NCBI GenBank assembly: GCA_002633005.1
Contig: NMRA01000242.1
Location: forward strand, 470,868 to 534,867
From: Phoronis australis
Lineage: Eukaryota; Phoronida; Phoronidae
DNA: 64,000 bases
Direction: 5' to 3'
Part shown: positions 22,776 through 35,236 of the stretch, one piece after another
How the letters are laid out: each line of letters begins with the position of its first letter
Position numbering within the stretch: the stretch's first letter is position 1
The notes under the pieces: model-generated
The model's database searches: none
What the model was told of the DNA's origin: nothing
The model's input: the letters and a program-made list of their open reading frames with translations, nothing else
Program-made: the position numbers and the translations under genes

Positions 22776-25700
22776 TTAACAGGGCAAATGCAGTTTCAAA
22801 TGGAAGTCACGGAAACAATTTGCTTTAATTTCATAATGCTTTGTTCTCTGAGAGATTGAGAAAATTCGTGTTTTGACTTCATGAAACATACCGTGTTCAA
22901 CAGCGAGTGAGTCCTTGTGTGTTTGGTTAACTGAAGTGAACACGGAACTGAGCAAGATGTTCTGAGGCGTGTACATACTTTCACTATTGTTGCAGACACA
23001 GCAGTGAAATTCTCTTGCGATTGTATTAAGGGTTTTACTGGTGCTGCATATAACCCAACACAACTGAATTGTAGTAGCCATAAGTGCTGACGCAAACCTA
23101 CCTTTCCGACCACGTTTAGCCTGCGGATGTTGATCTTTTTTTGGAGTCGACGACGTCTGGTGCGAACAAGAACTTGTAGATCGTGAGCTCGATGCTGTAG
23201 GATTGGCTTGATGTTCAGCCCGTGGGGATGCACCTCCGACTACCTGACAAAACGGTTCGCCAGACCTTGCTTCGCAAATGGGTGTCTCTTCTGCGGAAGA
23301 ACTCACGCTTGACGAGGATGGTTTCAATATACCGTAAGCTACGGGACCGGACCATGTGATTCCGATGTAAAATTTCACTCTCTTATGACGCCACGTATCG
23401 AAAGAAACTGGCACTGCCGAAGGTATCTTTAAAATCTGGTCGCGAAATGTTCCATAAAAGAACTCGACACTGTCCAATTTGTCGGTCATTCTTCCTTCGA
23501 ACTGATTAAGTAGATCTTTAACTTCACCAGATACCCAGAAGTTCTGTCCATGGTAATTGGTTTTAAATTTGGAATGGTGAACAAAACGTTCGATTCCATC
23601 ACCCTTTGCAAGGAAAAATACAGTTTTCTGTTTTATTCCGTAGAATTGGTGCTTGCTTTTCGGTGGATATTTCTTGTCATAATCGTTTTTCCAGTATTCT
23701 ATCACACGATTTAATGGTGTAGGTAGTCGCTGCTTGTCTTTGTCACCAAGGCTTGGCCAGTTTAGCATCACGTAGAACAAGTATGGTTCCAGATATATTC
23801 CACACTGAGAGATGGTTGTTCTTTGCTCAAATAAGTCATGGCTCCATTTTACCAACACGTCGTAGCTGGGTTTTAAGGTGTTCAAACTTGTTTCCAATAT
23901 ACACGCGCGAGTGATGTATGCGCCCAATAGAATCAATAGATCCATAGAATTTTTGAATTCTGATTTCCAGTTGTCGGACATCAGTTGACACACGTCTCGC
24001 AAAACATTGTTTGCCTCGACTTCTTTAGTTTTGGACATTTGTACCATAGCGGAAAAGGAGTTACCACAAAGTCTGAGCGCCCGCCTTCTCCTGTATTCGG
24101 ATTTTCCCAACTCTTCAAGCGAATCCGGTACTTCATTTTTGTCTTCACCAAAATAGTATTGCAGATTTTCCTTCACTTTCGCAATTTCCATTTGCATGGA
24201 CTTTTTCTGGGCAAGCTGTACGTTATCAAGATACTCCTCTCGAACTTGAGTTTGAAGTTCTTCTACAACTACAAGCGTCTCTTGGACGGTTTGTCCCAAC
24301 ACCTTCAGTTTTTGGACTAGTTCATGATTTGAGTTTTGCCAGCATTGTACCGAATCCGGATAATAGTCATGTTGAAAAAAGAACTTCCGCAAGTCTTCGT
24401 CACACAATTCCGGGATATTCTGCAAAAACTTGAGCAGTCTGTTGATAGTATCAAGCTCGCCATGATATCCCGCCATGTTGGTAACACCTTGATAACTGCC
24501 CGGCAGGCTGTACCGTTGAGCTTCTTTGAATGCAGTTATGGCATCAAATGCACATCGTATAACATCCAAAGCAGGTGCTATCGTGTGATCAGATTCTCTT
24601 TGAACCTTTAAGGCCTTTACCAGTTGTTGTTTATAAACTTGACCGTATGTGTCATGCAAATACGAACTTTCTGGTCTTTGCTCCAGGCCAGCCTTGGCAT
24701 AATATAATGCTCTCTGATGATTATGATCATTGTAGCTATCTGTCTCGGAATACATAAAAAACCTTGCTATCTGTTGAGCAATGAATGGATCGTTAAAAAT
24801 CTTGTAGCCTTTCTCGAGAAGATCGGCAGCGATCTGATGCGACTCTGCGTTCATCACGTGGTCAATCAGTGGTGCATACTTAGATTTGTGGTCCAAACCT
24901 TCTTCCTGGACACGCTTTTTAAGAACATCCCGCACTATGTCGTGCAACGGTTTCATAAAGTAAGTAGACTTCTGTGTAATCTCAGTGCAGTCAAGTAGTT
25001 CGTTGCAAATTTCACTCACTGTTTGTTTCTGTGTAAAGGTGTCAAGAATTTGTTTCGCTAGAATTCTGTTGCACGCAGTTATCCCTTTGTAATTGTTGCA
25101 GCGCGTTTTGCTCACTAACAACTTCCAAGACTCACTAGCTGTTCTTTCCCACTGAGGCTGACTTGAAAGATGGGATCGTTGACGCCTAGGAACCGTTACA
25201 CCAAAGCTATAACTATTTGGTTTATGATTGTAAGACATGATTTGATCAAAGGCACACACAGGGACAGGTCTGAAGTCTTGATCAAAATAATTCAGTAGGG
25301 ACACGTATTTGAGTATCATACGTTCCGCTGTGTCTGTCATGTTACCGAGAAGATTTTCAACGGTGCCCTTGATTGCATCCTTGTTAAAGCTAGTCTTCAT
25401 AATGTTGAAAGAAAACAAATACCTTGGATCGAAACCTCCTCTGTTTTTGTACTCTAGTTCAAGCTCTTCATATTTCTTTCCAAACCAATCCAATTCTTCT
25501 TTGTACAACTGATGTCGGAGTGCAAAACTTTCACCTGCCGGAATTGTGGTTTGGCGTCTACATATCAGTAGAACCACACTGAATCTGTTAAATGAACTTT
25601 CTTCGAAGTTTTCATCTTCTCGTTGGTTTTCTCTCTCCTCCCATTGTTGACGTTTTGCTAAAGTTTCCAGTTCTGTCCTAAGTTGTCTGATGTTCTCAGG

Positions 25701-27814
25701 ATCTTCATTGTCCAACAGCACAAGAACTGGCCGTGTTTGACTTTCCCGTTCTTCTCCAAAAGTTCGCAGTCTGAAGACATGCTCGCTTGTCTTAGAGGGA
25801 GATATTTCTTTCGCCACTGCACACCGATACCTTTTTCGGAGTTCCCATAATACATGACGACTGCTAGTTGTAGCTCCCGCACCCGGCTGATGATAAAAGT
25901 TGATTATTCCAACACAATCTCCGTCAACATTGTCGGATGGCTTCCCTCCCAACGTCTCTTCAACGAATTTAAACAATTTCGAGTGAATGTGACGTTGACA
26001 AACATGTTCATAGGCAAAATTTTGCCAACTAACTTTCCCTCCTTTAAAAAAGCGAGTCTCTTCTTGTCTCTTCCAGTAACTGACGTCTTTGACTTTTGTC
26101 AATTTTTTTAACTGTTCTTCACATTCATCCATTCCTACAACTTCTAAAGAAGTAAGGTCATTCTGTTCCTGAAACGTGATTGCCCCTCGCGAAGACGGTA
26201 TTTTGCAGATCACATTTAGCTTGGGCTCATGCAGCAGTTTTACATATTCTGAAAACAGATGCCAGGGAATTCCCGCGATGCTTTTACGAAGTACAACCCC
26301 TTCCTTTTGATACTTTCTGTTAATCACTTCCTTATTCCACCTGTCGAGCAGTTCCTCATCTTCGCAAACAACACACCAATGGTTTGGAAATGCCCTGTCA
26401 AGTTCGGTGAAAATTTCCAGCATGATCTCAAAATTTGTTGACAACAGCGCGATTATAACCATGGCGCGAGTGCTAGGGACTTCTTTTTGCAAGACACTGA
26501 TGATATTTCTGAGTCCGTCTGTGTATTGTCTTCTCCACTGTACCGGTTCCTCTATCCCCGTTTCTTCGTAGCCGTTCATAAATGTCCACGGAGTATAATT
26601 TGAGGCCAGTATATGAATATCGTCGCGATCAATGTCGCCAATCTTTTTGATAGAAATTGATTCGCCTTTGCACATGAGATATTTGCAAATCTCAGCGCGG
26701 TTATCGAAGTCAAAAACTGCAGACCACTGGATCGCGTCAACAAACGAGTATCGGTCGGCTACTTCCTCAGACGATGGCCTTGTGTCCGGTAAGGAATTAG
26801 CAACAAGTATAGGGAACATTCCGTCATCAATATGATCATTACCTAAAGTCATAAAATCAGCTAGTTCGCTAAATTTTTCTGAGAAAAACGATGGAGGTCT
26901 TCTGTCTCCCCCCTTTAAGGCCATTTCCCTAGCTTTACGCCAAACAAATCTTTCCTTTAAAAATTTTTTTTGTTTAACTGAAACAAGTTGTTCAACTTTA
27001 CCGCTTTCCAAAACAAAAAAAATCGAACTCTTGTCTTGCTCGAAAGTGACGAATATTTCTTGATTGTCCACGCTTGGTGTGATCCCCAGTTCTATAACTT
27101 TCAGACTACTAACGTTTGCCTCTGAGTCCTCCACGTCGATAAAAACTAGCTGGGAGATTTGCGCACCAATCATCTTTCGCTGGTCTTCTGGAAAACTTTC
27201 CAGAATTCGTTGTCGTAAACAATATACATCGCTCTCTAACTGAATACCATTGACTGTACCATTGGTATGAACACCCAAATGAATTATGCCATTCTGAAAA
27301 GCGTTTAGACAAGCCGCAATTGTAGAAACCACTTCTTTCAAAACCGTTGCGTCATTAAACCCGTCTGCACAGGAATTGAAGTAGTGAAAATCTGCCAATA
27401 AATCATTTTCAGGGACCTCAGGCAGAGAATAACGTTTGTTATGTACGTATCTTGAATCTTTTCCAGATTTGCCTCGTTGACGAAAACTCGGAACTTTACC
27501 ACGTTCCACGTGTTTGCGAGCAGGTTCCACAGCTTGTAAAGGGGAGTTAGTAGACTTTGCCACCAGCAACTTACTGAACTCGTCGTCTAGGTTCAGTATT
27601 TTTCCTGCAGTTAAATTGGGACTAACAAACTGTTTAATGAAAGCATCACGGTTTTCCCTTTTCATCAGTCTACAGAGAGCTTTTCCGCTTATCTCCTGAG
27701 ACTCGAAATCCTGTGCTTGTTCCTCACTGAACTCACAAGTGTCTATTAGCCATTGTTTCACTTCAAGAGGAGTTTTTGTCGCGAAGTCACACTCGGTTTC
27801 CATCGAGTCACCTG
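22776..27814 (-). CDS. CARD-SAMD9-like gene copy 2, large exon (SAM-Schlafen/AlbA-SIR2-like-STAND NTPase-TPR-C-terminal domain)
   Basis: One 5-kb exon, ATG at 27803, open for 1675 codons. Layout: SAM about residues 8-75; basic linker; Schlafen/AlbA-like about 135-290 (VVSTIAACLNAFQNGIIHLG); SIR2-like region about 390-540; P-loop STAND NTPase with Walker A GAGATTSSRH about 641-650 and Walker B-like PVLVLLDNED about 692-701; winged-helix/TPR-type helices to about 1100 (YYAKAGLEQRPESSYLHDTYG); coiled stretch; and a C-terminal beta-rich region to about 1545. This is the SAMD9/SAMD9L architecture; in vertebrates these are interferon-induced antiviral and growth-restricting factors. Acceptor TTACAG|CAG joins the CARD exon in frame, one base plus CA. 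Near the end, AAAG|GTAGGT (23102/23101) is a good phase-1 donor after 1567 codons. The last ~107 codons may be read-through or a real tail. Confidence 0.93.
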
Positions 27815-29082
27815 CTGTAACAGACGGTGTGACACATTGACATTAAAATCAACGATACTGCTACTTCTACTGCTACTACAAGTACTGCTACTGCTGCTGT
27901 TATTGCAAAATGATATTAATAATAGTAACAGTAGCAATAACAGTGATAATATTACTTACCATATGAAGCAATGAAAAAAGGAAAGCGCTCTGAAAAGCGA
28001 CACTTGGTGAAAGAAATTAAAAATTTAAAGGTGATGTCGACGACAAACCAAGAACATAAACAATCATGACCCCTACACTAATACGATATGAATCGTGATC
28101 TGGAGTGTGCGAACAAAGAAGCAAACACAAAAAAAAAAAACAAAAAACAAAAGTGCATCAAAAATCAGTCATCAAAGGAACAGCGTCACGAGAACATTCC
28201 GAATAATAAAAAAAGAGATGTCCTGGCGAAAAATGAAAGACATCTTCTGAAAGCCCGCTCAAAACTCTATCGGAGTAATTTAAAAAATCCACACAATTTT
28301 CGAAAAATTTCAAGTTTTGCATTTTTTTAAAGTGAAAGTCAAATAATTAAAAACTGATGTCTAAGAAAAAATTGTTGGTGTTCATTTGAAAGGGTATACC
28401 TTATAGTATTAAAATGCAAAAAATACGTCATTTACTCTTCCTGTTCAAAATAGCACCCCAGCACGATTTGAAAAATAATGAAAATGCCTCAGATCCGCCA
28501 TTTTGAAAACAGGTTCCAGTCAAGCAGCATTTGACAAGAGCTACTGAGCTAAAACTAATACATGGACATTTTGGAAGCAGAGTCTCCAGTATTTGTGAAC
28601 AATTAATTAAGGCATGCCACAATGTTCCACAATGATTTTACATATAACGTCGGACTAAATTACAACAATCATTTTCGAAATATCGTCTACTGACCGCACA
28701 TTCGAAAGCAAATGGATTGCACAAATAACCTAGGCCATTTTTTCTACAAACGAGAACGGTAAGCCTACCCTCTAATCCATATTATAAATCTGTTATGCCA
28801 GGTGTGCTAAGCTCTGTCTCGAACTGCTAAAACTAAACTATTAGGTCATGATAAGTGCTGTCTCTGAGGACGGAATAGCAATTCCTCCAGGATGGGATTA
28901 CTTACCAATCTAGATACACTACATAGAAGGACCCTGAAAGAAATTTACTTTCAGTGCCTCGAAATCTGTTGAAGCAATTTATTTCGTAGCAGATATCGAA
29001 CACTTAAACACCTACCACAGGAACAGCAATGGTCGATAATATTGTGTTCCAGTCAACATTTCTTTCTGTGTCACACACTCAC
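27815..29082 (-). other. Intron 2 of copy 2
   Basis: Between the CARD exon donor and the large-exon acceptor. It contains a CTACTGCTA-type trinucleotide tract (about 27860-27900) and an A-rich stretch coding only lysine/asparagine-rich shadows (28088-28330). No gene. Confidence 0.7.
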
Positions 29083-29381
29083 CTATTTTTTCACAAACTT
29101 TCGCAGGAGTTTTGTCAAGCAGGTCACCCAGGTACTTGCAGTTGCGGATGGTCAGAATCTGCCGAAAGTTGAGATATGCACTGGGGCCTCTGGTAGGCAA
29201 TATTTGCAACAACAGCTTGTTTTTGTCCTCAGTGGCGTTTTTAGCAGAAATTCTATTCAGGTCGTCCCTATTAATAGTACCCTTAGAGAACAACTCTTGG
29301 ATAACTTCGTCAGGGATGTCGGAGATAAGGATTTGGTGATTATGCTGCAGCTTCCATTGCTCTTCTTCGTTCATGTTGTTG
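29083..29381 (-). CDS. CARD-domain exon of CARD-SAMD9-like gene copy 2
   Basis: Bounded by acceptor AATTTCAG|CAACAAC and donor AAATAG|GTGAGT. The ATG at 29374 gives 97 residues plus one base (phase 1). The protein (MNEEEQWKLQHNHQ..., PDEVIQELF, NRISAKNATED, LLLQILPTRGP) is a CARD closely related to the exon at 5271-5572. The downstream exon at 27814 begins in the complementary phase, giving one continuous CARD-SAM reading frame across the junction. CARDs recruit caspases or MAVS/BCL10-type adaptors. Here the domain would let a STAND NTPase sensor signal through a CARD partner; that role is inference. Confidence 0.85.
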
Positions 29382-29743
29382 CTGAAATTAAGAAGATCGA
29401 AAGCATCAGTAATTTAAGAACACCCTTCAAGGTTTTGCTTACCTTTGCAATAGGAAATGAGAGTTCCAATCTTAGTACACTGATACGTGTAACGTTGAAA
29501 TGTCACTGGACAATTATATGAATTATAAGGGACTCTTAAAATCGACTAACCTTTATCCGTACCCGCATTAAAGTTTCCTCCGTCGAATTGCGCCACTGGT
29601 AGGGTTACCTATGATTACAGGCCTAAGTATGACGACAAAGCATGACTAGCGAACATGCATGGAGGGTCCGGTACTGATTGTCTTTCCTATTCTGAAATGA
29701 CCCTTTCAGAGAAATCAGCTAATTTCATTGATCTGTGACTTAC

Positions 29744-29845
29744 CGAGAGGGGTTTTCTAAGAAATACGCAGAAGTTTTCGACCCGTTCTATCTCGCGCCT
29801 GATTAGGTTTGACATGTGAAAGAAATTAAGGTTGTGTACTATTAG
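29744..29845 (-). other. Predicted 5' noncoding exon 1 of copy 2
   Basis: Donor CTCG|GTAAGT (GT at 29743-29742), conserved with copy 1. The 5' limit is set approximately from the TATA-like box at 29879-29890. No start codon is required because the CARD exon carries its own ATG. Confidence 0.55.
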
Positions 29846-29874
29846 AAGAACGAAATAGTAAAGAGGAACGCCTC

Positions 29875-29985
29875 TATACGATATAAAAGGGGTCGAATTA
29901 GTTCTAGACTAAACTGCGTTTCCTCAAATACGACCGTTTCGCCTTCCCTGCAAACAACAGGCTGGGAAAATCCGGGGAAAACCGA
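29875..29985 (-). promoter_or_regulatory. Predicted promoter of copy 2: TATA-like box plus kappaB-like block
   Basis: TTTTATATCG (minus) at about 29879-29890. GGGAAAATCC at 29964-29973 sits within the 19-base block 29965-29983 that is identical to 9569-9587. GGGAAAATCC fits Rel-type kappaB sites well. Inference: inducible immune promoter. Confidence 0.5.
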
Positions 29986-30264
29986 CCCAGTGGTAATTCA
30001 GTGGTTATTTGCCTAGTCTCGAAACCAAACTAATCGCTTAGTTCAGTGCTTTACCCTGTCAAAACTAGTTTACATTTTAAAGGCTCTTTGCACAGGCCTC
30101 TTTTGTGAGGCATCCTGATTGTCAGTTCTGAAACCTGATGTCGTCAAAAATCCGTTTAACCGTTTAAATAGACCATGTTAGTCTCCACACACAAAGCAGT
30201 CCTGGTGGCGGGGAGCGGAACTATCTGACGAATTTCGACTCTTAATCTACACCACGGCCAACCC

Positions 30265-30706
30265 GCGATCGAGAACGCCCGGAAGACTATCGAGAACGAA
30301 ATTTGGCGCGAGAAGCGAAGCCAGGCAAGGTGAGTAAATTTGATGAATTTTCGTTGTTTTTACTTCAAATGTGAAAACAGAGACATGAGTTCAAGGCGTA
30401 ACACATTGAGGAGGGGCAGGTAGACGTTTAGGCTAGTGTCTCTTCCAGTCATAAGAGAAAAGTTACGTTAACCGAGGCATCCCATGAGCCGAAGGTGATT
30501 TGTATGCCATTTTGGCAAATGGCAGTTAATTTTGGCACTAAATCAATAAATTGACCATGAAGTTATGAAGAAATGACGTGTAAAAATATAACGCAATGCT
30601 TGTTTTTTGTAGCTTTGTCAGGATCTCTGATTTTTCGAAGCTTTTCTGTTGAAAGATAAGCGATCGAGAACGCAAATTTGTGTTTCGTTTATGCGATCGA
30701 GAACGC
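30265..30706. repeat. Three copies of GCGATCGAGAACGC
   Basis: The identical 14-mer is found at 30265-30278, 30660-30673 and 30693-30706, all in the same orientation, with a partial CTATCGAGAACGA near 30290. It lies just upstream of the copy 2 promoter. Function unknown. Confidence 0.6.
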
Positions 30707-31615
30707 ATCGTGGTGTGTCGAACAATAATGAACTTTTTACCTATAAAACGTGAAAAAGTTACAAAATAAATGTTGTGCAATGAATTAATCACATTTTGCG
30801 TCCTTACTGTGTTACTGATCAACAGCATAGCATATTTCCATTAAATTGCCATGAGCACTACATGTACATGAAGCATAATTTTAGTTTCACAAATGAATTT
30901 ATTTTCATTTCAGGAAACAAGTTCAATGTTATTGTGAGGCGAGCTTCAACGAACATGTTACCCACGACGTGAAGGTACACCTCTCCAGGGTTTTGAAATA
31001 CAGACATTACTTTTATTGGAAACGACTGAGAACAAAGGGTTCTAAACTGAAGACTCACCCAGGAATTGTTACATGTGGCCTGTCAGACAGGGGTAAACAA
31101 ATTGTTGCAGCAGATGAAAGTATAGAATCTTCTTGTAAAAATGTGACAGCAAAAGGAAAAAACAAATAGCCAGTGAAGTCAAAGAATGATGATGTGCTTG
31201 TCCATGGGGAGCGGGAGGAGTGTGGCAACACCATGCACGAGATGATTCAAAGATTCCCATTCATAAACGTCTGGGATCTAAAAATTGGTCAGAAGTTGTG
31301 TAAACTGATGTGCTGATAAAATGGGGAGATTTCACTTGATGTCTTACTGATAACATCCATACAGAGATGAACAGATTGACTTGTGGCATCCGTGTGGCTT
31401 GAATACCTGTGTACGTTTGTGTTTGACTCTTCTGTTTTATTCTTTTGGTCCAAGTTCACCTGCATCATCAGTTCATGATCTCCAGTTCATGTGACATTGA
31501 AAACGATTGAGACAGGTATATATAATACATGTACTATAGTATGATTTTCTCAAAACGTAGTGAACATGTCGTCATTAAGGTCACTTGAACTACACACTGT
31601 ACAGGCCCGTAGCCG
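30707..31615. other. No recognised gene
   Basis: AT-rich. The frame at 30969-31169 (+) is preceded by an acceptor-like TTTCAG at about 30914 but shows no family I recognise. Confidence 0.4.
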
Positions 31616-31634
31616 GGGGGGGGGGGGGGGGGGN
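31616..31634. repeat. G homopolymer with an undetermined base
   Basis: A run of G interrupted by N at 31634, next to a CCCGTAGCC edge. Assembly uncertainty. Confidence 0.8.
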
Positions 31635-31778
31635 GTTCGATCGAACCCCTCCCGCGAAAAAGGTCCAGCCCCAGCATATCCATTACGGTAAGGATATATG
31701 TCAATTAAATCAGTTTTTGGCCACAGTAATATTAAAAAACTGGACAATAGCCGCACAGATAAAAAAGTTCATGTTCAA

Positions 31779-32160
31779 TTCAATGTTTCGTCTTTATCAT
31801 TAGACACCATCAGGATCATATTTACAACAATTTAGGACAACAAGTGCCAACATACAGCTCAGGTAACATCCAAAAAGTGAAGTGAGAGATACAGAGAATA
31901 TAGTCAGTAGCTGGTCATCACCATAGTTGCAGGGTCACTGAGCTCTGCATGTTATTCAGAGAATCAGTGGCATGCTGGTTCTGAATGGCCAATGACTCTT
32001 TAATGTACAGTAACTCCTTATTAGGTTCTCTACAGATAATACCAACTGAATTACCTTGGTGATTGTTGCTAACAAGAAAGAAGACATTTCACAACCGTGT
32101 GTTCGTGTACTGAGAAAATCCAGCCGACGAGCACATTCACATTTTTTCATATTATTTGGA
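31779..32160 (-). mobile_element. Penelope-like element 3' end (GIY-YIG C-terminus), copy 1
   Basis: On the minus strand it matches 63530-63890 over the endonuclease tail (IICREPNKELLY-type coding, SLAIQNQ, NMQSSVTLQLW) and the 3' noncoding tail ending in GACGAAAC. The frame is disrupted and the element is 5'-truncated. Confidence 0.8.
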
Positions 32161-32472
32161 AAATGTAAGTTTAGACCTAATAAAAACCGTTGGTCAATGA
32201 ATAAGTCTCCTCGTTTAAACTGTTGTCAATAGCGCACGACCTTGCACACTTCATACGAGCTGCAAACATGATGGGATTTGTAAGGTTACATGTCACTACG
32301 CAGAAGGTTCACTACAACTCCAAAGGTTCTCTGCTCCGAAGGTCTACTACTCCGAATGTTCACCATTCCGAAACCAGTTTCCATCTCCAACAGTTAATTA
32401 CTATGAATGTCTACTAGTGAAGCAGAACTGACATGCATAAAATGTTATATTTGTGTCCATTTAGTAACCATG

Positions 32473-32540
32473 CATGGGCGGGGCTCCATAGGGGGCTGGG
32501 GGGCTATACACCCACTTTTTTCAGTGGTGCGCCGCCCGTG
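32473..32540 (+). repeat. Dispersed short repeat R1, second copy
   Basis: Contains GGCGGGGCTCCATAGGGGG, CTATACACCCACTTTTTTCAG and TGCGCCGCCC. Same order as 59353-59415. Confidence 0.6.
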
Positions 32541-33924
32541 TGAAAAAATTGAATGGGTCTTAAAACATTGATTGTATTGTATCTAAAACGACTCGTACTC
32601 AAACAGGGACATCTGGGGCACGGGGATATTTTATTTCACGGATGCTACGACTAATGGGCGGCTTTAAATTTGAGGACACCGAATGTGACTCTCTGACACG
32701 GTAAAGACTTCCACGGATAGGGTAGTCTACTGCATTTATTTTCGACCCCGCAGTCATGCACGTAGTTCCGGTGCGGCGGGTGAAGTAGTGGATAAATTTC
32801 TCAGTCTCGCTGTGAAACGATCATGGACAGCGCCCGGGAAACGCCACTTACTTCAGTCCTGCGCCGCACATGAGATGGGATCTTGACATGGATGTTTAAA
32901 TGCATCGTGGTTGATAATTCATCAGTATTCCTACTTCATATTCTTTTAAATATGCAATTACGTATTAATATTTTTGTATTAATAAAATAAGAAACCCAAA
33001 TTTTGTGTATTAGTACCCGGGCGTTGTTACACCGGCCACTGCGTCAAATAACCGAAATATCGTCTATTTTACATATGTAAGCAAAAAAATTACACCTGAG
33101 TCTGAAATTTCATATATTTTTGGAGTTGTGAACCTTCTGAGTAGTGATTTTTCGGAGTAGCGGGCTGATCCCATTTCCAACATGGTGCAGAATTCTGAAA
33201 AAAATTTCGTCAAGTCATTCTCCGACTAAATATTTTCTTCCGATCATGGAGTTTAATAACTCATTTAAGCATGCATGGTTCGATAGTTTGTCAAAGGGTA
33301 ACGCCCAGTAAAAAGAGAACTTTCTGGATCACATTAGATCGGAGTTTGGAACTCGTCTTTTACGAGTAATCGCCATGGCATCCTCGCTTTTGGGATAGGC
33401 TTGCGGATATCGTCTCATCCCAGGAAAACGGAGCTGAGAGTCATCGTCGTGTATACGAATTTCCCTTCTGCCGAGTTTAGCTGCGTAAGGGCGCTACAGA
33501 AAAATCTACATTGCCAACGTTTGCGAAATATTATCAAAAGGTCCACCGTTTTAGAAATTCGAACCACTCCCCACACAATGCTGGCTACGGGTCTGCTGTA
33601 GTGATTTACACAGGAAATCAACAATATTATAGCATTTCTATTATACTATTAATCTTTTATCTCACATCTCAAAATTGGTCATACAAAAACATATAAAATA
33701 TTGCTTTAGGGGAAATCAACATTACAAATTCATTGAACATTTCCTACGAATTACTTTTTGAATGTATTGGACTGAATCATCACTGAATCCTAGACAATGT
33801 ATTTAGAACTGATTGATAGTATAACAGTCTCTCACAGGAAATCAACAACAATATGAAAGCAATTTCTACAATATTCATAGACATATATTTTCTCTTAGCA
33901 TACTAATTGGTCACAACAATTGTA
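32541..33924. other. No recognised gene; diverged internal duplication 33608-33700 / 33834-33920
   Basis: CACAGGAAATCAACAA recurs at about 33609 and 33836, followed by related AT-rich sequence ending near TTGGTCA. No coding sequence recognised. Confidence 0.45.
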
Positions 33925-35236
33925 TGTAAGTAAGTAAGTAATTTTTTATTATAGTGACATGTGTTCAAATGAATTTAAACAATGAATACGTCACAAACAC
34001 CAGGAACACCCAGCCCTCCACGGGCCTTATAAGTCACTTTAGATACATGATACAAAAAAGAAAAGACAAGTGTACGCACATTGCAAGAGGACCAGAAAGA
34101 GAAGGCCGAGATAAAAGTGATCATAAATAAATGTAATTTTTCCTTACTTCAAAAATATTTTTGATGAAAACTGAAGTTTTTCTAATAACATCTTTTTGCA
34201 TGATTGTAATTAATTTACTTTCACAGCTTTCTGCACGGAATCGTGGATATTTAATCTCAACTTAACAATAAAAGGTGTTTCTGGCATCTAAGAAAAACGG
34301 ACACTCAAACAGGAAATGTAATTCAGTTTCGACCTGACCAGTATGACAAAGACAGCAAATTCTGTCATCAAAATCTAGAGAACGAAAACGCCCAACCTCA
34401 ACCAATAGCTGTAGGGTTCCGGTTCTTATTTGAGCAAGAATTGACCTACTAGGCCGAGTTAAGTCTAAATGCACGTAAGGCTCAACTTCAAAGACATTCT
34501 TCATCAAAACATAGGTTCTTAACTTTGGTTTCGAACGGCTTTCAAACAACCACCTATTACATGCTAAATCATGCAAAATATTCTCACAGTGAGACAGATT
34601 AACTGAACGAAAGTCATGAAAACAATCCGAAATCCCTAATTCTTCAAAACTGCTCAAGACTTCAGACGACCAATTATTAGTACAAGTAGTGTAGTCCCAC
34701 CAAAATATTCGGTATGTTAGTCTATTATCCTCGAAATTAATATTACGATTCCACATTCTCAAAAGCTCAATTTTCCGCCTAACACTGGGGAATTCCCACC
34801 CCATGTCACCCACAACAGCATGATTAGGAGCGAATTTGTGAACGCCCAAGAAAAATCGCGCGGCTCTATTCTGTATAACATCAGAATCCTGTAGACTAGA
34901 GCCGCCCAGACAACTACGCAATAATCTCTAACATACACAACACAAGCACTGAATAATGTAGTGAACGTTCTGCACCTCATATTTTTATTCTTTTTAAATT
35001 TATTAATTAAAGCGCCCAAAGCTCTTCCGGCAGATTCGGATAGAGTTTTAGCAGTTTCAGAAAACTTCAAATGTTCATTTATAATTATTCCTAAATATTT
35101 ATATTTGGGTACATATTCTAGGTCTAGGCGACCCAACCGAAATGGATATAAACTACGCGAGACATGCTTGGATCTGAAGTGAATAACATTAGTTTTTTCC
35201 TGATTGACAATTAGCCTCCATTTAGAGCACCGAAGC
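33925..35236 (-). mobile_element. LINE (non-LTR retrotransposon), 5'-truncated, 3' end with TTAC-type tail
   Basis: Minus-strand coding from 35236 begins in the RT thumb (CSKWRLIVNQEKTNVIHF, then YKYLGIIINEHLKF). After a one-base frameshift near 34900 it continues NRAARFFLGVHKFAPN, GDMGWEFPSVRRKIELLRMWN and a C-terminal CLC...ELHFLFECPFF knuckle ending at 34262. A 3' noncoding tail follows, ending in (CTTA)n at about 33929-33944. The upstream RT palm is missing. The clade is not assigned. Confidence 0.88.

Larger units (their letters stand above)
29567..30254 (-). repeat. 5' flank block of copy 2, paralogous to 8985-9876
   Basis: Collinear with the copy 1 flank, including first-exon donor, TATA-like box and kappaB-like block. 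It lacks the R2 insertion. The intron between this block and the CARD exon is 0.36 kb here against 3.8 kb in copy 1. Confidence 0.85.

Noticed and set aside
22796-25882. Frames on both strands inside 22.8-27.8 kb
   Set aside because: Shadows of the large SAMD9-like exon.
28088-28330. 80-codon plus-strand frame rich in Lys/Asn
   Set aside because: A-rich intronic sequence of the minus-strand gene; composition-driven, with no motif or splice support.
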